From Polytrichum commune (Eukaryota; Streptophyta; Polytrichopsida; Polytrichales; Polytrichaceae), in the NCBI GenBank assembly GCA_950295325.1, contig OX485806.1, forward strand, positions 53,191,169-53,255,168: 64,000 nucleotides of DNA, written 5' to 3'. The notes beneath the pieces were generated by a model. The model ran no database searches, had not been told where the DNA came from, and saw only the letters and a list, made by a program, of their open reading frames with translations. Below, in pieces: positions 33,210 to 44,100 of this stretch. Position 1 is the first letter of the stretch, and each line of letters begins with the position of its first letter. The translations under genes were made by a program, and so were the position numbers.

Positions 33210-34854
33210 CTTGCCCCAATAGGAAACGTCTCTGACCTTCCTGAAGCCCGTGAGCAGCCGTGGTACCTGTAAGAAAACCCATAGCGCGTTCTCGCTCATC
33301 TGGCGTAGGCTCATCATGAGTTTGGGATTTTGAATCCCAAACCATGCCAGGTCCACGAGATCGAAATGCAAAAGACTGTGGATATGTCACAAAAGTAGGT
33401 AGTGCACCTCTCGGAATGCCCACCTTGTTAATTAATGCAAATGGCAAGGTGTCATCCTTGGTAACTGCCAAGGAAACACGATGATCATCTAAAATGTCAT
33501 CCACCTTGCGATCCATAAGGCGGGGAATGCGGGCAATCGCCGCTGAAAGCACTCGAGGTGATACCAAGTCGGTCCAAAACCAACGAGGCCGATGAGCAAA
33601 GGATCCCAAAGATGCAGCATCCAGAAATGTTGGAGTACCCAGAATTTGGTTAATGTACTCACCATCCTTCACCACTTTGTGCTGGGTATCACCCAATAAT
33701 GGTACATTTTCGAAAATGTACCCTGGCGGAGTTGATTGGTGGGTAAACCACCATTGCGTCAATCGCATCAAATCCGCAAACAAACTAGACCTAGGATCAT
33801 CCAAACCCTGGCCAGTTCCTGGCCGCGAATGGCCTTGACAAGGCCATCCTGCAATAATCAAATCCACGTGGCCCAACCTTCTCAAATCCTCATCACTAAT
33901 CATAGTGACATCTTGAGGAAGTTGACCACAACATCCATGAATGGCAGAGGCTGACAATTGTGCGGGGTATCTCAACAACAATTGTTGGATGTGGTGTCGG
34001 ACGGCTCTGTTGGCTGCATACCCATTGTCCACATGAATATATCGCCAAACTGTAATTCCAGCTTCCAACACTGCCGCCAAACCTGTGCCAATGCCTCCAA
34101 AGATCTCCACAAGGACAATACCTTCAGGTGATGGTTGCCAACGAATGGGTTGAGCAAAAGAAAATGAGGATGAAGTTGGAGGTGCCTCTCCAAGCTCCAA
34201 ATCCGCTACAATGTGTTGACAATGGTCGGATAACTCCTTAGGAGTTCGCCATGGTGGAGGTGGATCCTTGAAATGTCGAGCAGGAATTTGAAAAGATGGT
34301 AAAAATTGTTGTTCTGCCGCATTACAAGTGTAGTCCATTGTTTCCTCCAATAAAACTGGAGCACAAGGCAAATCTGCAACTAAACCGCTGCAACCAAACA
34401 TTGCCTCCGCAATCATTGTCATAGCAGTGGCTGCAAATGTGACGGGAATAAATACCTTCCTGCCATCTCCAATGGACCATCCCGGTCTAATCCATGCCTC
34501 TTCCGTCCAATTATCCAAACCAAAGCCAAGTGGGTAAAGAGCTTGTTGACCAACAAGTATATCATAGTTGGTAGCATTAGTAACAACACACTTCATTGAC
34601 AAATGAGTGTAAGTAGGCCCTGCCCGCACATGAAAAATCAAACGTAGAGGTGCCTTGGTGTAACCTGTTGCACGTTCAGTGCCCCCTACTGAAGTCACAA
34701 TAGTGAATGGACAAGGATCCAAGCTTGCTGGCGTCAATCCAAGACTGTCAGCAAGTCCTTTGCCAATCATAACCGGTTGAGCACCGAAATCCATCATAAC
34801 TCTCAGTGGTGTAGCATGGATAGAGGGCATATCCGTGCGTGAAACGACAAACAA
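33205..34854 (-). pseudogene. Element A protease and Dnmt3-like cytosine-5 DNA methyltransferase (interrupted by element B)
   Basis: A 549-codon open stretch. Residues 15-125 are a retropepsin-like domain: MMDFGAQPVMIG (Asp22, DFG where DSG/DTG is usual) and YDILVGQQALYPLGF. Residues 245-549 are a cytosine methyltransferase in linear motif order: motif I IFGGIGTGLAAVLEAG (252-258 core), motif II RYIHVDN, motif IV GWPCQGHS with catalytic Cys339, motif VI YIFENVPLL (Glu382), motif VIII AHRPRWFWTDL (Arg422, Arg424), and ERERAMGF before RRFLLGQ. The spacing and words of motifs I and VIII resemble Dnmt3 more than Dnmt1/CMT, and the order is not permuted as in DRM. Such enzymes methylate cytosine using S-adenosylmethionine. 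The last codons belong to element B's LTR; motif X is at 22,300-22,220. Stops precede it at 34,858 and 35,113. Confidence 0.92.
33210..33214. other. Target-site duplication of element B, right copy (CTTGC)
   Basis: Perfect match to 22,301-22,305. Confidence 0.95.
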
Positions 34855-34857
34855 AGA

Positions 34858-35382
34858 TTAATCTTTCATCAGCCGTACAACTCCAGGTTGCAAATTATGC
34901 CGTTCGCGAGCAGGCCTTGCAGAAATGTCTGCAAGATATGCCGCTCCCGACACATAATTCGAAAATGACGTATCCACTGCTGAAATTGATGCTGGAGGAA
35001 TATCAGTTTGCTTACCAAAAGCAATGATCGCCGCATCCGCAAGACTCGCTCGCAAATTGGCTAAGTCCTGCACCTCCTCAGCCACAGGTACGTCAACCAC
35101 AGCTTGGGATACTTAAAGGGATGGCAAATCCGCCTTACCTTCTAACATTCTCCCAGCTAAATGAAAAACTGCAGCAGGCTTGAAATCCGAAGCCATATAC
35201 TCCGAACCCGAGAAAATTGGCATATGGAGAATTTTATATGCCAATGCCTGCGTAACATCCTTCGAGATGGAATCCCCATCTCTCAAAGGTACAGGGTTTT
35301 TAGCCCCAACAACAGTGGTGTCTACCAATCCAAATGAAAGAGGTAAACGTGCTTGACCAATTTGATCAGCTGGTCCTCGTTG
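34858..35382 (-). pseudogene. Element A linker between gag and protease (two open segments)
   Basis: Same frame as gag and protease, broken by TAA at 35,113 and TAA at 34,858. The translation includes VVGAKNPVPLRDGDSISKDV, FKPAAVFHLAGRMLEG, then VPVAEEVQDLANLRASLADA and an Ala/Ile-rich segment. No catalytic motif is visible; it is probably a spacer or maturation region of the polyprotein. Confidence 0.6.
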
Positions 35383-36198
35383 CTACCACCACTCGTTGCT
35401 ACCACCACTCGTGGAGGCCACCGCATCTGCCAATGTTTGTGAGCGAGTAGAAGCCGCCGCCACCACCTCTCCAGCTGCTCCAAACATATATATGTGCGAA
35501 CCCGAGGTGCCACCACCCACATGCGGCTCAGAAATTTGAGCAAAAGATGCAGAAGATTTGAGCTTTTGCTCAAGCTCTGCCACCTTAGCCTCAAGACTCT
35601 GCTCCTTTGGAGACTTTCCAGTGACATAACTGGCAGGCCGCATCTCAGGATGAAGTTGGAAACAATGATCCACATCATGATTAGTGCCACCACAATGGTT
35701 ACACTTCAATTGTCTCTTCTTAGAATTGTCCCCTGCCTTTACTGGTTCCATCTTTTGTTTTAATTTTTCCAAAGGCTGAGTTTTCTTCTTCTTAGGACAA
35801 TTGGGATCATTCTTCGAATGGCCAGCTTCTCCACAACCCCAACAATGCAAAATCTTTTGCTCTTTGACGGGTTGAGTCTTAGCTAAACTACTAGTAGCTG
35901 TGACAATTCTTCTTGGTTTCGGACTCTCTGTCATCCAAGATACCATATCCGTGGCATCATGTTGGCAAAGAGCCCGATCACATCTCTCAACCACGGCAAA
36001 CGCTTGTGCAAGCGTAGCTCGGCCCTCGTAGTCGAGGATAATCCGAGGTGATGCCAACTCAAGTAGCCGCTTGTCAATCTTAAACAAAAAGATTTTAACA
36101 AGCTGACTCTCAGCAAAAACACCTCCCGACTCCACAGCAAATCGCGTGAGTCGCGTATACATGGTCTGTGGAGTATCATCCTTCTCTCGGCGGAAATC
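35383..36198 (-). pseudogene. Element A gag C-terminal half with two zinc knuckles
   Basis: In frame with the upstream gag segment apart from TAG at 36,199. It begins with a gag-type helical region (RLTRFAVESGGVFAESQLVK, then LASPRIILDYEGRATLAQAF). Two Cys/His groups follow: CWGCGEAGHSKNDPNC and CNHCGGTNHDVDHC. The second is a canonical CX2CX4HX4C knuckle; the first has a longer last spacing. A predicted coiled coil (EQSLEAKVAELEQKLK) follows. Zinc knuckles bind element RNA during packaging. The frame ends at TAG 35,383 beside a short direct duplication of TTGCTACCACCACTCG. Confidence 0.85.
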
Positions 36199-36892
36199 CT
36201 AGATGCGCTGCATCTGGTCTCGCCGAAACCCACCATACTCCACTTCCAAATGTGCGACAAATTCAGTAAGGGGATTAAACGGAGGTGGTGGACCAACAGC
36301 CGTCAATGCTGCCTGTGTAGCACGTGCCACCCGTGAAAGGGTTGCCGTGCTACTGCTAGCCACCATTGGCCCAAGTGCCAGTTCCGTGTCCTTAGACTCC
36401 GCCGGCGATTCCTCCTCCTTTAAGGTGGGTGGAGCTAAGGTAGCAACCGCCCCATCCTTAAGGGCTGAAATGAACTCAACCCGAGCCTCCCAATACTGCT
36501 CCACCTCCCGAATTTGTCGTTGATGACCCTCTGTCCAGCGTTCATAAGTTTGGAGTGCCTCATACTCCAAATGTTGAGGCATACCAATCATTGAAATTGG
36601 AAGACCTTTGGCGTTTCTCCTTAATCCAGGTACGAAACCGGAGTTTCCAATCGGGCAAGGAAATGCCCCCAGCTCGACCTGAAAACCGATCACGCACTGA
36701 ATTGTGGCGATCGTCCTCCATTTCGTCGAACGTGCCGACACTCCAAATCCGAAGCCTACTAGTAGTGTCCAACGCCGAAATAGGCTCAAAAGCCTCGTTG
36801 GTATCTACCTCTGGCTCAAGATTTGTGGTATGCACGTCCTCCAAGTAATCTGGTGATGGAGATCGATAATATCGGCTCCTAATTTGCACCAT
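36199..36892 (-). pseudogene. Element A gag N-terminal half, frameshifted
   Basis: The start is MVQIRSRYYRSPSPDYLEDV at 36,892. This frame runs to about 36,560 and then the better continuation (MIGMPQHLEYEALQTYERWT, followed by an acidic helical region and an Ala/Thr-rich segment) lies in a second frame that continues to TAG at 36,199. A single-base indel near 36.56-36.62 kb explains the change. The content (charged helices, then TEFVAHLEVEYGGF) is gag-like but I cannot match it to a named subfamily. Confidence 0.7.
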
Positions 36893-37005
36893 AAAATAAT
36901 CACTTGAGTACCTGCACCTGTTGCGGGCTATTTAAATGGCAATCCCTTGCCAAATGCCAAGTGTTTATGCCCCCAGAATTCCAAAATTGTGCAAAGGTTT
37001 GAGAT

Positions 37006-37440
37006 TGGTAATTAAAAAGAAAAATCAGCGTTGAAATGGCTCATTTCCAAGGTGATTATGGACTCCAATCAACAAACTAAGTGCACCAATGGACTCCTAG
37101 GAAGATTTCACACAAATTAGGCTCAAATTTCACTCCGTTCGGAGTTAATTTGCTCCCAAAAACAAAAATCAGCGTTGAAATTAATAAATTCAGCAATGAT
37201 TTTGAATTCCAATCAACAATCCAATTACACCATTGGATTCCTTGGCAAATTTCACTCCGTTCGGAGTTAATTTGCTCCCAAAAACAAAAATCAGCGTTGG
37301 AATTAATAATTTTAGCAATGATTTTGAATTCCATTCAACAATCCAATTACACCATTGGATTCCTTGGCAAATTTCACACAAGATAGGCTCAAATTTCACT
37401 CCAATCGGAGCTAGTATGCCCCCAAATTTGAACCTCAAAG
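37006..37440. repeat. 122-bp tandem repeats in the element A leader
   Basis: TTTCACTCCGTTCGGAGTTA begins at 37,128 and again at 37,250, and the matching position recurs at 37,372, a period of 122 bp. Words such as AAAAATCAGCGTTG and CCAATTACACCATTGGATTC recur in each unit; flanking units are more diverged. The array lies between the 5' LTR and gag, where packaging signals normally sit. Confidence 0.9.
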
Positions 37441-37565
37441 TTTGTGAAAATTGGATGCCAAGTTTGAAAGGTGAAAGTAAAAATGTGAAAATAAAAATAA
37501 AAAATAAAAAATAGTTTTTTTAATTAAACAAAACCAAAAAGAAAAAGAAAAAGGTAAGGGCTTAC

Positions 37566-37655
37566 CTTACCTGCCTGCCAGGGCCTGGCTGGCTGGCGCC
37601 CGGCCGACGCCCGCCCCCGGCCCGGGATCTGCCGCCGCCCGGGATTCAGAATTGG
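37566..37655. other. GC-rich block in the element A leader
   Basis: About 90 bp of mostly C and G (CCTGCCTGCCAGGGCCTGGC and onward) in otherwise AT-rich surroundings. It contains several short self-complementary stretches (GGCCGACGCC-like, CCCGGG twice). It may be a structured RNA leader element. Confidence 0.6.
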
Positions 37656-38007
37656 AGCTCCAGCCAAAATCCGGAGCGCAACCAAAATTAAAACTAAATC
37701 GGATTTTGATTGTGGTTTATGTTTGTATTTAAATTAAACTTTGCTTCACAATTTGCAAGCAAGAAAATGTGATTTGAGAATCTCGAAACTAAATGGAATC
37801 TCAAGATTCAAACATCAACAATTGAAGAAAATACAAGAGACAACAAAAGAAAAATGGGAAGATTTCTCTCAAAATCTTCTTGAGGATTGCAAGAAATGAC
37901 GAACTAAACTTTCAAACACTTGTATCACTCCTTTGCTCTCATTACTGGGCCATTCTAGCTCATAAATACAACCAAAAATGAAAAATTTGAACAATTGTTG
38001 TCAAGTA

Positions 38008-38438
38008 TGAGGGTTTCTCTCTCCAAGCTTAAGAAACTAAAATGTCTTCTTACAAAGTTTAAGAAACTCTGAAATTCACACACAAGAGTCAAACTATCTC
38101 TCACTCCACGAAGGGAGAATCCAAGAGTGCAAGTGGTGGAGAAAGAATGCAAAGGTTTTACGCATAATCTACTACACCATAGCCATGAGAAAGCAACAAC
38201 AAGCTCTCTCTCTCTCAAAACACACTCACAAGACTTGACTTGACAACAATGGCAAGTCAAGAGGCCTTCCTCTCCATACAACCCCAATCCTATGTGGAGT
38301 TCATCCATGGAGTGGATGAACAACTAACTAGGACTCCCAATGGAGTCCGTTACTCATCCCAACACACATGGACTCCTAATGGAGTCCATTTACTCCTAAA
38401 TTGACGTAACTTAGCCCCCGATGTCACCTCACGTGACA
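38008..38438 (-). mobile_element. Element A right LTR (5' LTR, 431 bp)
   Basis: Same ends (TGAGGG...GTGACA on plus) and length as 17,899-18,329. It contains several inverted repeats: 38,234-38,261, 38,299-38,321, 38,331-38,348, 38,368-38,389 and 38,422-38,438, with stems of 6-9 bp. The sequence directly inside in element orientation (TACTTGACAACAATTG) does not start with TGG, so the primer site is not evident. Confidence 0.75.
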
Positions 38439-39709
38439 AAAGGTTGACCATATTGCAGTGATTTAGTGATTTAGTGTGTCATCTGGATTATGATGATTCG
38501 AGATTAATTAATTTCCTTGTTGATTGTTGTTTCTATTATTGGCTTCCTTGTTGTGTTGGTAGGTTTCTTCATTCTTCTTTTAAAAGTTCCTCTACCGTGT
38601 ATCTTCCATAATGGACTTTTGTGTCTAACTTAAAGGTCATATTTTGTTGTGATAATTTTTTTTCTTAATGATATCTCTTCAAGTAGTTTGGTTCCTTATG
38701 TGTTGTATCCAATCTATCAACTTCTTTGTCTATAACTTTTTCCTTGTATTAAACTTCGTGTGTTGTAATTGTTTTTTTGAGCTTAAGTGCTACTTCCTAA
38801 CTTTGATATAGATATTTTCTTCTTCTCTTTGTACATCGTAGCGTTGTATCATTTTCATGTATTGCTGTTGGCTTCTCTTCTTCCCAAGTAGTTTAGTTTG
38901 TTTTTTCTACAATGGCTAAATATCGTTAAGTAAATTTCTTTCAAATGTATCCAAAATTTTCTTCTCCAAGTTGTTAAGTAACATGTTTAATTTCCTTCCA
39001 AGTCGGTAAGTAGCCAAGTAACCAAGTATCCAAATAACCTTTCTTCTTGGTTTCAACTAGGTGAGTAACCAAATATCAAGTCCATTTTGCTTTCACTTCG
39101 GTAAGGAACCAAGTAACAAGTATTCTTTTATTTTCTAAGTACCTTAAGTCATACGTAACCAAGTAACACTCTCCAGATCGTCAAGTAACACTCTTCAAGT
39201 AGACAAATATCTATATCAAGTAGTCAAATATATTTTTCTAAGTAGAAAATAATAATTATCAAGTTGTCAAATTGCTTTGTTATAGTAACCTTCTCCAATG
39301 CCTAAGTATCTTCTTTCCAAATCACTGAGTAATCAAATGACTAAGTAATCTTTATTTCCAAACATTTTTTCTCAACTCTTACCTCTTGTTTCTTAATTGT
39401 TAGTTTCCATTACCGGAACCTCTTTCTATTGAAACATGTGTGGATAGTATTTTAACAATAATAAAGTGTTTTTTAGATACTCTCTTCCCATATAAAGGAA
39501 ATTTCCTCTTTATATATGTGGTAATGCCTCATTTAATCTTCTACTTTCTCATCAAGTCTTGAGGAGGCATTATTGAGTCATTATCTCATTTTAATACTTC
39601 CTCTTATAATAATATTTTTCTTCTCATTTTTCATTTGGATTATCAGCTATATATATTACATTCAAATTTTAACCTATTTATAACAATTATTGTGCCATGT
39701 CTGCTATAA
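38439..39709. other. Pyrimidine- and AT-rich DNA with scattered AAGTA/CAAGTA words
   Basis: No gene recognised. From about 38,690 to 39,360 the words CAAGTA, AAGTAACCAAGTA and TAAGTA recur irregularly, giving a low-complexity stretch without a fixed period. Confidence 0.6.
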
Positions 39710-40140
39710 TTGGATGGAGTGACAAAAATGAGTGTGGAGAATCCCAATGGATATGACTTATGGGCTGACTTTAGTTCGCTCAAGGTCGATATCACATTCG
39801 GGCAATTGTTGGAAATATCACCCATGGCTCGGAAGACTCTCAAGGAAGGAATGCCTGTGACTAGGAGAACGAGGAAGGTGAAGACTAGGGTCGCTGCTAC
39901 AGTTCAATTGCAAGGAAGAGGTCGTGAGGTGAAGGCAGTAGAGATTGAGGTCATGGTGGTGGACAAGATGGTGCCCAATGTATTGGTAAACGGAGGAAGT
40001 GGGCTAAACATCTTACCAGCACACACCATGAAGAAGTTGGGTCTTAGCCTAACAAGTCCATCACCTTTCATCATCAACATGGCAAATCAAAGTCCAGCAG
40101 TACCCTTAAGGATTAAGGATTGTAGAATTAGCACAAGAGG
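39710..40140 (+). pseudogene. Element C pol relic: N-terminal region and protease (5' truncated)
   Basis: The plus-strand translation (GYDLWADFSSLKVDITFGQL, KTLKEGMPVTRRTRKVK, VLVNGGSGLNILPAHTMKKL) matches the element B pol region from about residue 230 to 355. The putative protease Asp (VLVDGG in B) is Asn here. Homology starts abruptly near 39,715, so gag and the 5' LTR are missing. It is cut at 40,140 by a solo LTR and continues at 41,114. Confidence 0.9.
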
Positions 40141-41108
40141 TGTCGCGCACCTCTCCATGAGGAGTGCCCGAAACACCATGGGCACAAGGGGGACCCCGGA
40201 GTGACACCCGGGACTTGTGGCGCCGTTGGTGAGAGGGCCCAAGTGATCCTAGTGTGGGCGAGGGCCCCAGGCGTTGGGAACGCCTCCCACCCACGGAGAC
40301 TAGGAGGCACAAGGGTAAGGCCATGAGCTATGCGTAGCTCATGGCGTGGTGATTCTAGAATGCTCAAGAACACCTCAATCAGAGGTGTGAGCTAGGAGTT
40401 ATGGCCATTTGAGTGGGGCGCTGTCCCGGGACAGCGCCCTGGTACGTGCCTGGGAGTGATTCCCGGGACTGCCAAGCTTCAAACAGGCATAACTTCCTCA
40501 AGACTTGCCTGAATGGGGCAAGTGAGGAGTCCATCGGCATCTACGTGAAGCGTAAATGGAGATGGAGTGGTTGGTTGTTATGATCAGACATCATACAAGG
40601 AAGTTATGATGGTCTGAAGTTGCTGGGGGCTTCTAGGCCCAGCGGCTAAGGGAAAGTGTCCACTTGGCCCCAACTCTTGGTAGAGAGACAAGAGGTTGGT
40701 TGACGGTGGGGTAGGGGCCCCGTGTAGAGTCCTAGAGGCTTATATGGGTGAGGTGGTGTGGCCTCACCCACCCGAGGCCGAACGGCACGGCCTCCATGGG
40801 CATTGGCCCAATGTGAGGCCATAGTTGCCTAGTATGGTTCGGGTTGTTGTAGTGTTGCTCCGGCAACGCGATGATCAACATGGGATTGGACTTCCATGGA
40901 TGGAAGTCCACATCTAGGAATGGGTTACCGATTAAGGGGTGAGTCCCTAAAGCAAAGTAGGAGGGTTGGTTCCCTCCTATGAACTATAAGGTCCGGGGTA
41001 GGAGGAGCTAACCATTAGCATGGCGGAATGCGAATGGTTAGCGCTCGTAACCTTTGCTAGAATTGAAAATTGGCAAGATTATTAAGGGACCTAGTAAGGG
41101 TTGCGACA
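40141..41108 (+). mobile_element. Solo LTR of the hairpin-LTR family inside element C (968 bp)
   Basis: Begins TGTCGCGCACCTC and ends GGGTTGCGACA. It is flanked by a perfect AGAGG duplication (40,136-40,140 and 41,109-41,113). Removing the LTR and one AGAGG rejoins the element C reading frame across a conserved stretch that matches element B. It is nearly full length and keeps most hairpins of the family, including an 11-bp stem at the CCATGAGCTA...TAGCTCATGG site. Confidence 0.95.
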
Positions 41109-44100
41109 AGAGGTGAGGATTATGTTATCACTATTCACGTCATCAAAATGCATTCCAACAAGGATACATTTCCCATTTTGTTGGATCGACCCTGGTTGAA
41201 AATGGCGGACGCCATAGTAGATTGGGGAGGAGCCAAGCCATTCATAACTAATGGTCCTAAAGATAATAGAATCAAGGTGTCTATCGGGTCACTAGGTAGT
41301 TGGGTGAAGAAAAACATTGTTACATCTTCGGATGAAGAAGAAGGAGACAAAGAAGATGATAGGAAGAGTGAGACATTAGTGGGAGTGGTCCAGTCAGGTA
41401 GTCAAAGAGCTAAGCTAGACGCAAGTTTGGGAAATCTAGCTCCTAGTTTTTATCATTGGAGTGACAATGGTAAGTATGCTCAGTGGTTGAAAGATTATCC
41501 GGAGTCGATGTGTGATGTGATGGTAACCTCTCACCATGAATACTTGAAGGATAATATAGATAGCTCAAGGACTGAAGAGTATGCGTTATTGGAGTCATGT
41601 GAGGTGCTTACGAAAGAGGAATGGTTACAGGGAGGATTGACTCCATGGATAGATGGGATGGAAGAACGTGGCGTTAGTTTAATGCATATAGATGGGACTT
41701 AGAATGAGGAGGCATTGCGCGAGGCTGCAAAGTTGGAGGAGCCCTTGCACTTCAAGACCACATCGACATGCATTCTAGTGGGTCAGGATGTCAAGGATTA
41801 TCCCAAGGTTCCCCCAGATTGGTATAGAAACATGACGGAATAAACTCATGTGTCTGAGGCGGATTGGAAGTATGTAGAGGTGAAACTACGGATAGAAAGG
41901 TTAGGCAGATGAAGATGGGGTCTAAGCAGGACGACAATGAAATCAAAGAGTACAGTGAGTTAGTGGATGATTTCAGTGACACATTTGCATGGTCATATGA
42001 CGAGCTTAGGGGTATACCTCGAGAGATGGTGGAACATCGCTTTCCTTTGATTCTAGGTGCTAGACCAATTAGACAGAAGGAGAGAATGATGAACCCACAA
42101 TTGCAATTGTTAGTAAGGGCAGAGTTGGTGAGGTTGTTGAGGGCTGGGTTTATAAAGCCGGTAGAGATCACGGATTGGGTGTCTCCAATGGTATTGGTTA
42201 AGAAGAAAAATAGGAAGTTGAGAGTGTGTGGATTATAGGAAGCTGAATGCTTGCACACAGAAAGACCATTTCCCTTACCATATATCACACTACTTTTAGA
42301 GGAGGTAGGAGGGCATGCTTGCTACACCTTCATGGATGGTTATGCTGGTTATAACCAAATTTCTATACCGTTACAAGATGTTCACAAGACGGCCTTCACC
42401 ACTCCTTGGGGCACGTTCGTGTGGGTGGTCATGCCATTTGGATTGTGTAATGCTTCAGCCACGTTTCAGAGACTAGTCATGTACATCTTCACCAACTTAT
42501 TGTACAAATCCATGATAGTCTTCGTGGATGATTTTAGCACTCAGTCGAATTCTAGTTAACATTTAAAGTGTGTGAGAGAGGCTTTGATTAGATGCCAAAA
42601 TAAGCAGTTGGCTTTGAATCCGGACAAAACATTCTTAAGAGTACAGAGAGGAGTGTTGTTAGGATACGTGGTGAGTGAAAAGGGAAGAGAGTCGGACCCA
42701 AGAAAGATAGCAGTCATAGATGAGTTGGCTACGCCGACCAATGCAAAAAGCATAGCCAAATTGTTGGGACATGTAGGGTGGTATAGAGAGTAGATCCCGG
42801 ATTATGCAAAGATTGTAAGTTTGAGTGGACACAAGCATGCCAACAAACATTCGAAGAGTTGAGGTCAAAGCTTCGCGCCTACCCGATGTTGAGGCCACAA
42901 ATTGGGGAAAGCCATTTCATGTGTTTTATGATGCTAGTGCAGTGGCTGTAGGTAGTACATTATGTTAATCGATAGGAAACAAAGGCAATGATCAACTTGT
43001 GGCTTATGCAAGCCGACAGTTCACCCATGCAGAGAGAAATTATTCTACCGCTGAAAGGGAGTGCTTAGCCATGGTCTTTTCAGTTAAAAAATTCCGCCAT
43101 TACCTCATATGTAACCCAGTGGTTTTCTTCGTCGATCACATGGCGATTAAATTTTTAGTCAACAAGGCGGAGTTGAGTGGAAGATTGGCTAGGTGGGTCT
43201 TACTGTTGGAAGAGTTCGACTACACCGTGGAATACACGCCAGGGCGTATGCACTTGCAAGCTGACCAGTTATCAAGGTTGTCTGATGAGATTGGATCCAA
43301 CCCGGTTGACGATAGCTTGAAATATGACAATATTTTTCTGGTAACAGCTAAGGCGGATTGGTACTCAGGCATTGTCGAATTTCTAACAACCCAACAGTTG
43401 ACCGTATATTGGACGAAGGAGGAAAAGAGAAAGGTCAAAGTTAATAGCAGGTACCACGTTGTGATAAGACATAGATTATTCAGGAGAGGGGCTGATGGTT
43501 TATTGAGGCGTTGTGTGTCGAAGGTAGAAGTGCCCTCCATCTTGTCAGCATACCATGATAGTGCATGTGGTGGACATTTTTCTGGACTACTCACAGGCCA
43601 AAATATACTCATGGCAAGTTATTTCTAGCACGACTTGTTTAAGGATGCTAAGGAGTACGTCAAGAAGTGTGACGCATGTCAGAGGTATGCGAGGAATGAC
43701 CTCCGCCTAGAAATGCCACTTCATGTATCCTTATCTCTAATCCCTTTTGAGAAATGGGGCATCGATTATGTTGGAGAAGTTCACCCCCATTCCTCAAAAT
43801 GCATGGCGTACATTGTGGTTGCTACTGAATACTAGACCAAGTAGGCAGAGGCCAAGGCTGTCAAAACAGACACAACTATACATGCAACCACATTCATGTA
43901 CGAGAACATAATGTCAAGGTTTGGTTGCCCCAAAATTGTGGTTAGTGATAGGAGAACTCACTTCCCGAATTCGTTAATTCAAGAGATGACATATACATTC
44001 AATATAGATCATAGGAAAACAACTCCTTATCATCCGCAAACCAATGGTCAAACGAAGTGTGTTAACGGAACATTGGTGAGCATCCTTCGCAAGACAATTC

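Larger units (their letters stand above)
17899..38438 (-). mobile_element. Element A: Ty3/gypsy retrotransposon carrying a DNA methyltransferase and a PHD finger
   Basis: Reading the minus strand from right to left: 431-bp LTR, leader with tandem repeats and a GC-rich block, gag with two zinc knuckles, retropepsin, cytosine-5 methyltransferase, reverse transcriptase/RNase H, integrase, PHD finger, 431-bp LTR. Without element B and one copy of its target duplication the element would be about 9.6 kb. The polyprotein is one frame interrupted by stops at 36,199, 35,383, 35,113, 34,858, 21,906, 20,230 and 19,276 and by frameshifts near 36.6 and 21.9 kb. LTR retrotransposons with captured cytosine methyltransferases have been reported from charophyte algae and dinoflagellates; this copy adds a chromatin-reader domain and a nested interruption. 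Confidence 0.85.

Noticed and set aside
33205..34854. Host DNA methyltransferase gene (Dnmt3-type)
   Set aside because: It is fused in frame behind a retropepsin-like domain and before a reverse transcriptase, between LTR-like repeats, so it belongs to the retrotransposon.
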